A stretch of DNA of 64,000 nucleotides from Actinomadura hibisca NBRC 15177 (GCF_001552635.1 NZ_BCRO01000045.1:62001-126000), one strand, 5' to 3'. Positions 1 through 8,354 are shown, counted from the stretch's first letter. Notes: generated from the letters alone by a model not told the origin. Numbers and translations: made by a program.

Positions 1-93
1 GGCGCGGACCGCCCCCGGCGTGTCCGAACGCTCCAGGAGCTTGTGCAGGCTGTCGGCGAACAGCCGCTGGTCGCCGTCCAGGACGAACCTCAT
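1..93 (-). CDS. Acyl-CoA dehydrogenase, N-terminal fragment (runs off left edge)
   Basis: Only the first 31 codons are in the window, beginning MRFVLDGDQRLFADSLHKLL. This matches the first helix of an acyl-CoA dehydrogenase (FadE) subunit. The start ATG overlaps the stop of the 376-aa dehydrogenase upstream by four bases (ATGA), so the two are translationally coupled. Paired FadE genes in actinobacterial steroid clusters usually encode the two subunits of an alpha2beta2 heterotetramer that oxidises steroid-derived acyl-CoAs. That pairing here is inference from adjacency, since the catalytic half of this protein lies outside the window. Confidence 0.75.
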   Translation of the reverse strand, partial: MRFVLDGDQRLFADSLHKLLERSDTPGAVRA

Positions 94-1220
94 CGCGATC
101 CCCTCGGCAGGCCGAGCACGCGCTCGGCGATCACGTCGCGCTGGATCTCGTTGGTGCCGGCGTAGATCGGCCCGGCCAGCGCGAACACGTAGCCCTCCAG
201 CCACTCGGAGTCGAGCTCGCCGTCGGTGTCCAGCAGGTCGAGGGCCGTCTCGTGCAGCTCGATGTCGAACTCCGACCAGAACACCTTGTTGAGGCTCGCC
301 TCCGCGCCGATGTCGTCGGTGCGCGAGATGGTCTCGAAGCCCTTGAGCCGGTAGGCGCGCGCCTTGATCCAGGCGTCGGCGACCCGGTCGCGCAGCGCGG
401 TGTCGGACGGGTCGGCGCGCCGCCGCCACAACTCCAGCAGCCGGTCGGCCGCCGCCGTGTAGCGGCCGGGGGAGCGCAGCGTCAGGCCGCGCTCGTTCCC
501 GGCGGTGGACATCGCGACGCGCCAGCCGCCGCCCGGCTCGCCGATCACGTCGGCATCGGGCACGAACACGTCGTCCAGGAACAGTTCGGCGAAGGCGGGC
601 TTGCCGTCCAGGCGGCCGATCGGGCGGACGGTGACGCCCTCCGCGTCCAAGGGGAACATCAGGTAGGTCAGGCCCTTGTGGCGGCGCGACTCGGGGTCGG
701 AGCGGAACAGCCCGAAGCCCCGGTCGGCGAACGCGGCGCGCGAGCTCCAGGTCTTCTGCCCGTTCAGCCGCCAGCCGCCGTCCACGCGGGTGGCGGTGGC
801 GCGCAGCGCGGCCAGGTCGCTGCCCGCGCCCGGCTCCGACCACGCCTGCGCCCAGATGACCTCGCCGGAGGCCATCGACGGTAGGACGCGGGCGAGCTGC
901 TCGGGGGTGCCGTGCTTGAGCAGGGTGGGGGCCAGCAGGTTGACGCCGTTCTGGCTGACGCGGCCGGGCGCGCCCGCCGCGTAGTACTCCTCCTCGAAGA
1001 CCAGCCAGTCGAGCGGCGAGGCGTCCCGGCCGCCGTACTGCTCGGGCCAGGTGATCGCCGACAGGCGGGCCTCGCCGAGCCTGCGCTCCCAGGCGCGGTG
1101 CGCGGCGAAGCCCTCCCGCGTCTCCAGCGATGGCAGCGGCTCGGCGGGGACGTTGGCGCGCAGCCACTCGCTTACCTCGGCGCGGAACGCCTGCTGCGCG
1201 GGCGGGAACTCAAGATCCAT
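90..1220 (-). CDS. Acyl-CoA dehydrogenase (FadE type, steroid beta-oxidation)
   Basis: A full-length 376-aa FAD-dependent acyl-CoA dehydrogenase. Visible family features are the mid-domain motif WAQAWSEPGAGSDLA near residues 123-137 (FAD and substrate loop), NGQKTWSSRA, and the C-terminal YAGTNEIQRDVIAERVLGLP that closes the flavin site. It would oxidise an acyl-CoA to a 2-enoyl-CoA. It overlaps the start of the enoyl-CoA hydratase gene's 3' end by 11 nt and the next dehydrogenase by 4 nt, so hydratase, dehydrogenase and dehydrogenase form one operon. Position next to ring-degradation genes suggests a substrate from the sterol side chain or rings C/D. The exact substrate cannot be read from sequence. 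Confidence 0.9.
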   Translation of the reverse strand: MDLEFPPAQQAFRAEVSEWLRANVPAEPLPSLETREGFAAHRAWERRLGEARLSAITWPEQYGGRDASPLDWLVFEEEYYAAGAPGRVSQNGVNLLAPTLLKHGTPEQLARVLPSMASGEVIWAQAWSEPGAGSDLAALRATATRVDGGWRLNGQKTWSSRAAFADRGFGLFRSDPESRRHKGLTYLMFPLDAEGVTVRPIGRLDGKPAFAELFLDDVFVPDADVIGEPGGGWRVAMSTAGNERGLTLRSPGRYTAAADRLLELWRRRADPSDTALRDRVADAWIKARAYRLKGFETISRTDDIGAEASLNKVFWSEFDIELHETALDLLDTDGELDSEWLEGYVFALAGPIYAGTNEIQRDVIAERVLGLPRGSR

Positions 1221-2046
1221 TGCTGGCCGCCTTCATCGCGCGGGGGTCCATGCCCGCCAGGGGGTCGGCGGAGGTCTCGGCGTTGTGGGCGTGCGCCAGG
1301 TGGTGCAGGCCGAACACCGAGTCCATCCCGGCGTGCAGGCCCTGGAGGTCCTCGGCCTGGTTGACGGCCTTCTTGGTCAGTGCCAGGCCGAAGCGCGGCA
1401 TCTGCGCGATCTTCCCGGCGAGCGCGAACGTCCGCTCCTCCAGCTCCTCGCGCGGCACCACCTGGTTGACCCAGCCCAGCTCGTAGGCGCGGGCGGCGGT
1501 CATGCGGTCGCCGGTGAACAGGAACTCCTTGGCCACGCGCGGCGGCATCACCCACGGGTGCGCGAAGTACTCCACGCCCGGGATGCCCATGCGCACCACC
1601 GGGTCGGCGAAGAACGCGTCCTCGCTCGCCACGATCAGGTCGCACACCCAGGCCAGCATCAGCCCGCCCGCCACGCACGCGCCCTGCACCGAGGCGATCA
1701 TCGGCTTGGGCAGCTCCCGCCAGCGGCGGCACATGCCGAGGTAGACCTCCGACTCGCGGGCGAAGCGGCTCTCGCCGCCGCCCTTGCCGACGTGGTCCCA
1801 CCACAGCCCGGCCCGGCGCGGGAAGCTCTGGTCGGCGTCCCGGCCGGGCGTGCCGATGTCGTGCCCGGCCGAGAAGTGCGGGCCCGCGCCCGCCAGCACC
1901 ACCACCGCGACGTCGTCGTCCTCGGCGGCGCGGTAGAACGCCTCGTCCAGCGCGTAGGTCATGGCCGAGTTCTGCGCGTTGCGGTACTCGGGCCGGTCCA
2001 TCGTCACGACCGCGACAGGGCCCCGCCGCTCGTAGCGGACGACCAT
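1210..2046 (-). CDS. Enoyl-CoA hydratase/isomerase family protein (crotonase)
   Basis: A 278-aa crotonase-fold protein. The N-terminal strand VVTMDRPEYRNAQN is followed by the CoA-binding oxyanion loop GPHFSAGHDIGTPG around residues 55-68, then by KPMIASVQGACVAGGLMLAW. The predicted reaction is hydration of 2-enoyl-CoA, working with the two acyl-CoA dehydrogenases downstream. A 22-bp imperfect palindrome ends 15 bp or more before its ATG. The usual second-glutamate motif is replaced by a less typical segment after FADPVVRMGIPGVEY, so an isomerase or retro-aldol role is also possible. The family call is secure and the substrate is inferred from neighbours. Confidence 0.88.
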   Translation of the reverse strand: MVVRYERRGPVAVVTMDRPEYRNAQNSAMTYALDEAFYRAAEDDDVAVVVLAGAGPHFSAGHDIGTPGRDADQSFPRRAGLWWDHVGKGGGESRFARESEVYLGMCRRWRELPKPMIASVQGACVAGGLMLAWVCDLIVASEDAFFADPVVRMGIPGVEYFAHPWVMPPRVAKEFLFTGDRMTAARAYELGWVNQVVPREELEERTFALAGKIAQMPRFGLALTKKAVNQAEDLQGLHAGMDSVFGLHHLAHAHNAETSADPLAGMDPRAMKAASNGS

Positions 2047-2060
2047 ACGTCCCCCTTTTG

Positions 2061-2082
2061 ATCTAACAACTGTTTGGTAGAT
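2061..2082. promoter_or_regulatory. Imperfect palindrome, KstR2-like operator upstream of enoyl-CoA hydratase
   Basis: The 9-bp arms 2061-2069 and 2074-2082 are inverted repeats with one mismatch. The central 14 bases (2065-2078) agree at 8 of 10 fixed positions with the published KstR2 palindrome AnCAAGnnCTTGnT. The site lies just upstream of the hydratase start, where a TetR-type repressor would block the leftward operon. No kstR2 gene is in the window, so regulator identity is inference. Confidence 0.45.
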
Positions 2083-2097
2083 TAAAACACGGGGCGC

Positions 2098-3018
2098 TCA
2101 GCGGGTCGTCAGCCGGTGGCGCAGCTCGGCGGCGGTGCGGCCGTCCACGCCCAGCCCGACGCGGAGGTAGCGGTCGAGCGAGCCGTAGCTGCGGCGCGCC
2201 TGGTTGAGCGCCGCGTCCAGGTAGTCGGTCCGCACCTCCTGCACCGGTGCCAACAGCTGCGGGTCCTGCATGTAACCGGCCGCCTTCAACTGCTCGCGGA
2301 CCTTGGCGTCGGTCTCGGCGCGGTAGGCGTTGGACAGCAGGTAGTCGCGCTCGGCCGTCCGGTGGTCCACGCCCAGCACGCGCAGCAGCAGGTAGGTGGT
2401 CCAGCCGGTGCGGTCCTTGCCGCTGGTGCAGTGGAACACCAGGGGAGTGGTGCGGCGCCCGGCCATCTCGCGCAGGGTCGCGCCGAACGCCGCGCGCGAC
2501 CGGGCGTCGGTCACGAAGCTGCGGTAGACGCCGTGCAGGAGCGCCGCGCCACGGTCGCCGCCCAGCACCTGCTGCTGGCGTACGGGGTCCTTGGAGCCGA
2601 TCGCGCCGTTGACGGTGACGTACATGCCGGTGTCGTCGATCGGCCGCGCGGTCACGGCGAGGCCGGACGGGAGCTGGTCGGGGCCGTCGCCGCCGACCTC
2701 GGTCGGGGTGCGGAAGTCCACGATCCGCCGCACGCCGAGCTTGGCCAGCGCCGTCCGGTCGGCGTCGGTGAGCTTGTTGAGGGCGTCGGAACGGTAGATC
2801 ACGCCGCTGCGCACCCGCGCGCCCCACCAGGTCCGGAGGCCGCCCACGTCGCGGAAGTTGGCGGTGCCCTGGAAGCGGTCGGCGGGCTGCGAGGGCGCGG
2901 GGACGCGCGGGTGGGCGACGGGCGCGGCGGCGTGGGCGGGGACGGCGACGCCCGTGGCGAGGACGGCGGCCAGGGCGACACCGGCGGCGCGGGTGGCGTG
3001 AGCGGATCGAGCGCGCAT
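2098..3018 (-). CDS. Secreted tyrosine-protein phosphatase (Y_phosphatase3 family)
   Basis: A 306-aa protein with an Ala-rich signal peptide cleaved probably after AHA at residue 30. The mature part carries the phosphatase P-loop HCTSGKDRTG with nucleophile Cys197 and the Arg of the CX5R motif. An upstream Asp in IVDFRTP near residue 101 and the N-terminal GTANFRDVGG signature are also present. This arrangement matches the actinobacterial tyrosine/serine phosphatase family that includes mycobacterial PtpB-like enzymes. Export would place it in the envelope or medium. It lies between the two divergent steroid operons but shows no obvious mechanistic tie to them. Confidence 0.88.
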   Translation of the reverse strand: MRARSAHATRAAGVALAAVLATGVAVPAHAAAPVAHPRVPAPSQPADRFQGTANFRDVGGLRTWWGARVRSGVIYRSDALNKLTDADRTALAKLGVRRIVDFRTPTEVGGDGPDQLPSGLAVTARPIDDTGMYVTVNGAIGSKDPVRQQQVLGGDRGAALLHGVYRSFVTDARSRAAFGATLREMAGRRTTPLVFHCTSGKDRTGWTTYLLLRVLGVDHRTAERDYLLSNAYRAETDAKVREQLKAAGYMQDPQLLAPVQEVRTDYLDAALNQARRSYGSLDRYLRVGLGVDGRTAAELRHRLTTR

Positions 3019-3149
3019 GAGAGCGGCCTCCCAGGGGTGAGGGGTGATGAGGGGATGTAACCCGGATCACAGTGCGTCCGCTAAGGAGCGCTCCCGATGA
3101 GCGGGATCCCGTGCGGCTTTTGTGAACGCCTGGTGCGTAGCGTCACGCC

Positions 3150-3932
3150 ATGCTCACCGACGAAGAACGGCGCACGGCGGCCGACCGGCTGCTGGCGGCC
3201 GAGCTGGACCGCGTGCCGACCGCCCCGCTGACCGAGAGCTGGCCGGGCATCGACGCCGCCGACGCCTACCGGATCCAACTGGTCAACATCGAGCGCCGCC
3301 TGGCCGCCGGGGCGACCGTGCGCGGCCACAAGGTCGGCCTGTCTTCCAAGGCGATGCAGCAGATGATGGGCGTGGACGAGCCCGACTACGGCCACCTGCT
3401 CGCCGACATGGAGCTGCGCCCGGACGAGGCCGTCCGGCTGCGCGACTACTGCTGGCCGCGCGTGGAGGTCGAGGTCGGCTTCGTCCTCGGCGCCGACCTG
3501 CCCGGCGAGGGCTGCACCGAGGCCGACGTCCTGGCCGCCACCGAACGCGTCGTCCCCGCGCTGGAGCTGATCGACAGCCGTATCGAGGACTGGCGCATCG
3601 GCCTCGCCGACACCATCGCCGACAACGCCTCCTCCGCCGGTTTCGTCATCGGCGAGGGCGTCGCGCCCGACGGCCTCGACCTCACCCGCATCGAGGCGAC
3701 GCTGTACCGCGACGGCGAGCGGCTCGTGGCCGGGCGCTCGGACGCGGTGCTGGGCGACCCCACCACCGCCGTCGCGTGGCTGGCCCGCACGGTCGCCGGG
3801 TTCGGCGTCCGCCTCAAGGCCGGGCACCTGGTGCTGCCCGGCTCCTGCACCCGCGCCGTCGACGTGGTCGCGGGCTCCACCTACACCGCCGACTTCACCG
3901 GGCTCGGCCCGGTCGCACTGACCTTCGTCTGA
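3150..3932 (+). CDS. hsaE: 2-hydroxypenta-2,4-dienoate hydratase (HsaE)
   Basis: A 260-aa member of the fumarylacetoacetate-hydrolase-like hydratase family. Characteristic segments are GHKVGLSSKAMQQMMGVDEP near residues 58-77, EVEVGFVLG with metal-binding acidic residues, and ALELIDSRIEDW. It hydrates the 2-hydroxydienoate released by HsaD to 4-hydroxy-2-oxo acid. It is the first gene of a compact hsaE-hsaG-hsaF unit, with 10-nt and 2-nt gaps to the following genes. The spacing implies channelled lower-pathway metabolism. MhpD/TesE-type hydratases of aromatic pathways are the alternative, but the gene context favours steroid ring A degradation. Confidence 0.93.
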   Translation: MLTDEERRTAADRLLAAELDRVPTAPLTESWPGIDAADAYRIQLVNIERRLAAGATVRGHKVGLSSKAMQQMMGVDEPDYGHLLADMELRPDEAVRLRDYCWPRVEVEVGFVLGADLPGEGCTEADVLAATERVVPALELIDSRIEDWRIGLADTIADNASSAGFVIGEGVAPDGLDLTRIEATLYRDGERLVAGRSDAVLGDPTTAVAWLARTVAGFGVRLKAGHLVLPGSCTRAVDVVAGSTYTADFTGLGPVALTFV

Positions 3933-3942
3933 AAGAGGGACC

Positions 3943-4821
3943 ATGGCCACTGCCGCCATCGTCGGGCCGGGCAACATCGGCACCGACCTGCTGTACAAGC
4001 TGCTGCGCAGCCCGCACATCGAACCCCGCTACATGGTCGGCGTGGACCCGGCCAGCGAGGGCCTCAAGCGCGCCGCCGACCTGGGGCTGGAGACCAGCCA
4101 CGAGGGCGTCGACTGGCTGCTGGACCGGCCCGAGCTGCCCGACCTGGTGTTCGAGGCGACCTCGGCGTACGTGCACCGCGCCGCCGCGCCCCGCTACGCC
4201 GAGGCCGGGATCCGCGCGATCGACCTGACCCCGGCCGCCGTCGGCCCGGCCGTCGTGCCCCCGGCCAACCTGCGCGCCCACCTGGACGCGCCCAACGTCA
4301 ACCTCATCACCTGCGGCGGCCAGGCCACCATCCCGATGGTGCACGCGGTCTCGCGGGTGGTGCCGGTCGAGTACGCCGAGATCGTCGCCTCGGTCGCGTC
4401 GGTGTCGGCCGGGCCCGGCACCCGCGCCAACATCGACGAGTTCACCCGGACGACGGCGCGCGGCGTGGAGACGATCGGCGGCGCGGGCACCGGCAAGGCG
4501 ATCATCATCCTCAACCCGGCCGAGCCCCCGACGATCATGCGCGACACCGTGTTCTGCGCCGTGCCCGCCGACGCCGACCAGGCGGCGATCACCGCCTCGG
4601 TCGAGCGGGTCGTCGCCGAGGTCGCCGGGTACGTGCCCGGCTACCGGCTGCGCACCGCGCCGCAGTTCGACGAGATCGACGGCCGCGCCCGCGTCGCGAT
4701 CTTCCTGGAGGTCGAGGGCGCGGGCGACTTCCTGCCGCCCTACGCGGGCAACCTCGACATCATGACCGCCGCCGCGACCAAGGTCGGCGAGGAGATCGCC
4801 CAGCACCTGAAGGGGGCCTGA
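3943..4821 (+). CDS. hsaG: Acetaldehyde/propionaldehyde dehydrogenase, acylating (HsaG)
   Basis: A 292-aa NAD-dependent acylating aldehyde dehydrogenase of the DmpF/BphJ/HsaG family. The Rossmann loop IVGPGNIGTDLLYKLLRS starts at residue 6. The catalytic cysteine is Cys124 in NLITCGGQATIP. It converts the aldehyde made by the HsaF aldolase directly into acyl-CoA. In steroid degraders the aldehyde is propionaldehyde and the product propionyl-CoA. HsaG and HsaF homologues form a complex that tunnels the aldehyde, and the two genes are only two bases apart here. Start ATG has an upstream GAGGGA ribosome site. Confidence 0.95.
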   Translation: MATAAIVGPGNIGTDLLYKLLRSPHIEPRYMVGVDPASEGLKRAADLGLETSHEGVDWLLDRPELPDLVFEATSAYVHRAAAPRYAEAGIRAIDLTPAAVGPAVVPPANLRAHLDAPNVNLITCGGQATIPMVHAVSRVVPVEYAEIVASVASVSAGPGTRANIDEFTRTTARGVETIGGAGTGKAIIILNPAEPPTIMRDTVFCAVPADADQAAITASVERVVAEVAGYVPGYRLRTAPQFDEIDGRARVAIFLEVEGAGDFLPPYAGNLDIMTAAATKVGEEIAQHLKGA

Positions 4822-4823
4822 CC

Positions 4824-5846
4824 ATGGCTTACTCCGACACCCTGGACATCCGGATCACCGACTCCTCGCTGCGCGACGGCTCGCACCACAAGCGCCACCG
4901 CTTCACCGTCGCCGACGTCGAGGAGATCGTCGGCGCGCTGGACGCCGCCGGGGTCCCGGTGATCGAGGTCGCGCACGGCGACGGCCTGGGCGGCTCCTCG
5001 TTCAACTACGGCTTCTCGGCCACCCCCGAGCAGGAGCTGATCAGGGCGGCGGTGCGCACCGCGACCCGCGCCCGGATCGCGTTCCTGATGTTGCCGGGCG
5101 TGGGCGTCAAGGACGACATCCGGCAGGCCGCCGACAACGGCGCGTCGATCTGCCGCGTCGCCACGCACTGCACCGAGGCCGACGTGGCGGTGCAGCACTT
5201 CGGCCTGGCCCGCGAACTGGGCCTGGAGACCGTCGGCTTCCTGATGATGTCGCACTCCCAGCCGCCGGAGGTCCTGGCGCGGCAGGCCCGGATCATGGCC
5301 GACGCGGGCTGCCAGTGCGTCTACGTCGTGGACTCGGCGGGCGCCCTCGTCCTGGAGCAGACCGCCGACCGCGTCGCCGCGCTGGTCGCCGAGCTGGGCG
5401 GCGACGCGCAGGTCGGCTTCCACGGCCACGAGAACCTGGGCCTGGGCGTCGCCAACAGCGTCGCGGCCGTCCGCGCGGGCGCGCTCCAGATCGACGGCTC
5501 GGTGCGCCGCTTCGGCGCGGGCGCGGGCAACACGCCGGTCGAGGCGTTCGTGGCCGTCTGCGACAAGCTCGGCGTGGCCACCGGCATCGACGTGTTCGCC
5601 GTCGCCGACGCGGCCGAGGACGTGGTCCGCCCCATCATGGGCCAGGAGTGCCTGCTCGGCCGGATGGAGCTGATGATGGGCTACGCCGGGGTCTACTCCA
5701 GCTTCCTCAAGCACGCCGAGCGGCTGGCCGCCCGCTACGACGTCTCCGGCGCGCAGATCCTCATGGAGGCGGGCCGCCGCAAGCTGATCGGCGGCCAGGA
5801 GGACCAGCTCATCGAGATCGCGGTGAACCTCGCCGCCGCGAACTGA
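4824..5846 (+). CDS. hsaF: 4-hydroxy-2-oxovalerate/oxohexanoate aldolase (HsaF)
   Basis: A 340-aa TIM-barrel pyruvate aldolase of the DmpG/BphI family. The catalytic Arg17-Asp18 pair is in SSLRDG and the divalent-metal histidines are His200 and His202 in FHGHENLG. The C-terminal dimer region includes GRRKLIGGQEDQ. It cleaves 4-hydroxy-2-oxo acid into pyruvate plus an aldehyde, which HsaG oxidises. It is the last gene of the hsaEGF unit and is followed by a stem-loop shared with the convergent iclR gene. Length and motifs are typical, with nothing unusual seen. Confidence 0.95.
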   Translation: MAYSDTLDIRITDSSLRDGSHHKRHRFTVADVEEIVGALDAAGVPVIEVAHGDGLGGSSFNYGFSATPEQELIRAAVRTATRARIAFLMLPGVGVKDDIRQAADNGASICRVATHCTEADVAVQHFGLARELGLETVGFLMMSHSQPPEVLARQARIMADAGCQCVYVVDSAGALVLEQTADRVAALVAELGGDAQVGFHGHENLGLGVANSVAAVRAGALQIDGSVRRFGAGAGNTPVEAFVAVCDKLGVATGIDVFAVADAAEDVVRPIMGQECLLGRMELMMGYAGVYSSFLKHAERLAARYDVSGAQILMEAGRRKLIGGQEDQLIEIAVNLAAAN

Positions 5847-5852
5847 CCCCGT

Positions 5853-5891
5853 CGCCGGTGCGGTGGTGACGCGCCCCGCACCGCACCGGCG
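5853..5891. terminator. Stem-loop between convergent hsaF and iclR
   Basis: Perfect 11-bp GC-rich arms at 5853-5863 and 5881-5891 enclose a 17-nt loop. It sits exactly in the gap between the two convergent stop codons, so it could serve both strands. There is no clear T-tract, which is common for actinomycete terminators. Confidence 0.6.
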
Positions 5892-5897
5892 GCGGTA

Positions 5898-6971
5898 CTA
5901 CATCCAGTCGGAACGGCGGGCCCACAGTGCCAGCCGGTCCAGCGTGCCCGGCGGCAGCTCCGCCGAGGGCTCGGGAGCGGCCTGCGCCGTGGCGGGGGGC
6001 CGTCGCGTCCGCTGGACGTCGGCGGCCTGCGGCGCGGCGGGACGCACGCCCTGCGCGGAGCGGTGCGGGGTCGCCAGTGCACGGCAGATCGCTCCGGCCG
6101 CCCCCAGCAGCAGTGGCGTCAGCCGCCGCACGTCCGTCTTCGTCACCGGACCGCACAACGAGATCGCCGCGACGGGACGGCCCGTCGCGTCGCGCAGCGC
6201 GGCGGCCAGCTCCACCGTCCCGCGCCGGGTCTCCTCCCGGTCCACCGCCACCCCGTGCTCGCGGACGCGCGCGATCTCCCGCCGCGCCGCCTCCACTTCG
6301 ACGGTCCGGCGCGACACCCGCTCCGGAGGCGCGCCATGCGGCCGTCCCGCAGCACTGGCCAGATGCGCCCGGCGATCCGGCCCGGCGTGGCCGACGCCGC
6401 CATGGACACGGGGACCGGCCGCACCGCTGCGCCCAGCAGCGCGGACGATCGGACGAGGCGGCGCGGCCGTCAGGACGGCCTCCACCAGGTCCCGGTCGGC
6501 GTAGGCGAGCATCGCCCGGCCCGCCGCCGTCCACACCGCGTGCTGCCGCCCGCCCACCAGCGTCCCGGCGGGACCGGCGTCCGCGCCGGGCAGCGCGCCG
6601 ATCTGCTCCAGCCAGACCACCTCGTGCTCGTCCGGTACGCCCAGCCGCACCACCGCGCCGGTGGTCTCGCGCAGCATGCGCAGATGCGGCAGGGAGATCG
6701 TGCGCAGGCGGTTCTGGTGGGCCGCCAGCGTGCCCAGCTCCACCAGGCTCAGCCCCAGCCGGTACCGCGAACCGGCGCGTTCCAGGGCCTTCAGCTGCAC
6801 GAGCTGGTCCAGGATGCGGTGCGCCGACGAGCGCGGCAGGCCGGTCCGGCGCACGACGTCGGTCAGCGACAGCTCGGGCGGCGCGTCGGCGAAGGTGTAG
6901 AGGATGCGGGCCGCGCGGGCCAGCATCGACGCCTCCAGGACCGGCTCCGTCGCCGCTGCGGGAATGCCCAT
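5898..6971 (-). CDS. IclR-family transcriptional regulator with insertion and C-terminal extension
   Basis: A 357-aa protein. The start at 6971 is chosen for its strong AGGAAGAGGG ribosome site. Residues ~12-75 form an IclR winged helix (LSLTDVVRRTGLPRSSAHRI). The effector domain includes AVWTAAGRAMLAYADRDLVE and IARVREHGVAVDREETRRG. Most IclR proteins are about 250-270 residues. This one has about 30 extra Gly/Ala/Arg-rich residues between PPRPIVRA and RRTVEVEAARREI, plus a C-terminal tail of ~60 Pro/Ala-rich residues. Family precedent and its position divergent from hsaA suggest control of the Hsa operons, perhaps in response to a pathway intermediate. The extra segments might reflect local frameshifts that restore frame. 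Confidence 0.8.
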   Translation of the reverse strand: MGIPAAATEPVLEASMLARAARILYTFADAPPELSLTDVVRRTGLPRSSAHRILDQLVQLKALERAGSRYRLGLSLVELGTLAAHQNRLRTISLPHLRMLRETTGAVVRLGVPDEHEVVWLEQIGALPGADAGPAGTLVGGRQHAVWTAAGRAMLAYADRDLVEAVLTAAPPRPIVRAAGRSGAAGPRVHGGVGHAGPDRRAHLASAAGRPHGAPPERVSRRTVEVEAARREIARVREHGVAVDREETRRGTVELAAALRDATGRPVAAISLCGPVTKTDVRRLTPLLLGAAGAICRALATPHRSAQGVRPAAPQAADVQRTRRPPATAQAAPEPSAELPPGTLDRLALWARRSDWM

Positions 6972-7031
6972 GGTGCCCTCTTCCTCCCGCCGGCGGCGGG
7001 GTGCGGGGGACCGCGTTGCCGGGGTCACGAA

Positions 7032-7045
7032 AGTAAGCGCTCGGT
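7032..7045. promoter_or_regulatory. KstR2-like palindrome in iclR-hsaA intergenic region
   Basis: The 14 bases AGTAAGCGCTCGGT match 8 of 10 fixed positions of the KstR2 consensus AnCAAGnnCTTGnT and are themselves quasi-palindromic. The site lies between the divergent iclR and hsaA genes, so it could affect either promoter. Assignment to a particular repressor is inference. Confidence 0.35.
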
Positions 7046-7071
7046 CTCCCGCTCACCGGGAAACCCCTTAT

Positions 7072-7083
7072 TTCTAATTGGAA
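7072..7083. promoter_or_regulatory. Possible IclR operator (near-palindrome)
   Basis: TTCTAATTGGAA is a 12-bp inverted repeat with one mismatched pair, in an AT-rich patch that stands out from the surrounding GC-rich sequence. IclR-type regulators commonly bind short palindromes of this TTC/GAA style near their own gene. It lies about 100 bp from both the iclR and hsaA start codons. Confidence 0.35.
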
Positions 7084-7187
7084 CACCGCAGGTAGCGTGC
7101 TCGCAACCCCCGCCGGTGACCTGGCTCACGCCCGGCCCTCCCGGCCGGCCGACCCGGGCCGTCCCGGCGCCACCCCAAGGAGCGAGC

Positions 7188-8354
7188 ATGAGCGACAAGG
7201 TTGTCGAGGCCGTCCGCGACCTCGTCCCGGTCATCCGGGAGCGCGCCGACGAGGCCGAGCAGGCGCGGCGCATCCCCGACGCCACCATTCGCGAGCTGAC
7301 CGAGACCGGCCTGTTCCGGATGCTCCAGCCCGCCCGCTACGGGGGCCTGGAGGCCGACCCGGTCGCCTTCTACACCGCCGTCCGCGAGATCGGCGCGGCC
7401 TGCGGCTCCACCGCCTGGGTCGCCTCCGTGCTGGGCGTGCACCCCTGGCAGATGGGCCTGTTCCCCGTCCAGGCGCAGGACGAGGTGTGGGGGCAGAACC
7501 CCGACGCCCGGATCTCCTCCTCCTACGCGCCGACCGGCCAGGTCACCAAGGTCGAGGGCGGCTACCGGATCAACGGCCGCTGGAACTTCTCCTCCGGCTG
7601 CGACCACGCCGACTGGGCCTTCCTCGGCGGCCTGGTGCCCGGCGCGGACGGCCAGATCGTGGACGCCGGGACCTTCGTCCTGCCCCGCGCCGACTACCGC
7701 GTCGACGACGTGTGGGACACCGTCGGCCTGCGCGGCACCGGCAGCAACGACATCGTCGTGGAGGACGCCTTCGTCCCCGAGCACCGCATGCTGAGCTGGG
7801 CGCGCACCTCGGTCTGCGACTGCCCCGGCCACGAGGTCAACACCGCGCCGCTGTACAAGCTGCCGTTCGCGGCGGTGTTCACCACCACGATCTCCAGCCC
7901 CATCGTCGGCATGGCGCAGGGCGCGATGGACGCCTACATCAAGGCCACCCGCGAGCGCATCCGCGCCTCCTACGGCGGCCAGAAGGTGGCCGAGGACCCG
8001 CACGCCCAGGTCCGCATCGCCACCGCCGCCAGCGACATCGACGCCGCCTGGCTGCTGATGGAGCGCAACATCGCCGAGCTGATGGAGTGCGCGAAGGCGG
8101 GCGCGGAGTTCCCGCTGAAGTTGCGCCTGCGCACCCGCCGCGACCAGGTGCTGGCCACCCAGCGCGCCATCCGCGCGGTGGACCTGCTGTTCGAGAACGC
8201 GGGCGGCCGCGCGCTGAAGAACGGCAACGCCGTGCAGCGGTTGTGGCGCGACGCCCACTCCGGGCGCGTCCACGCCGCCAACGACCCCGAGCGCGCGCTG
8301 GAGCTGTACGGCAAGGGCGCGCTCGGCCTGGACGTCCAGGACGTGATGATCTGA
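7188..8354 (+). CDS. hsaA: 3-hydroxy-9,10-secoandrostatrienedione monooxygenase, oxygenase subunit (HsaA)
   Basis: A 388-aa flavin-dependent monooxygenase with acyl-CoA-dehydrogenase fold. The start at 7188 follows AAGGAGCGAGC, and the protein begins MSDKVVEAVRDLVPVIRERA. Family landmarks are MLQPARYGGLEADP, ACGSTAWVASVLGVHPWQMG, NGRWNFSSGCDHADW and RGTGSNDIVVEDAFVPEH. It uses reduced flavin from HsaB to hydroxylate 3-HSA at C4, giving the catechol 3,4-DHSA. It opens the large ring-degradation operon and its stop overlaps the hsaD start (TGATG). Related HpaB/phenol oxygenases are alternatives, but synteny makes HsaA near certain. Confidence 0.95.
   Translation: MSDKVVEAVRDLVPVIRERADEAEQARRIPDATIRELTETGLFRMLQPARYGGLEADPVAFYTAVREIGAACGSTAWVASVLGVHPWQMGLFPVQAQDEVWGQNPDARISSSYAPTGQVTKVEGGYRINGRWNFSSGCDHADWAFLGGLVPGADGQIVDAGTFVLPRADYRVDDVWDTVGLRGTGSNDIVVEDAFVPEHRMLSWARTSVCDCPGHEVNTAPLYKLPFAAVFTTTISSPIVGMAQGAMDAYIKATRERIRASYGGQKVAEDPHAQVRIATAASDIDAAWLLMERNIAELMECAKAGAEFPLKLRLRTRRDQVLATQRAIRAVDLLFENAGGRALKNGNAVQRLWRDAHSGRVHAANDPERALELYGKGALGLDVQDVMI

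Noticed and set aside
1172..1804. Long open frame on the minus strand within the enoyl-CoA hydratase gene
   Set aside because: It is an Arg/Gly/Pro-rich shadow of the hydratase frame with no domain similarity, as expected in GC-rich DNA.
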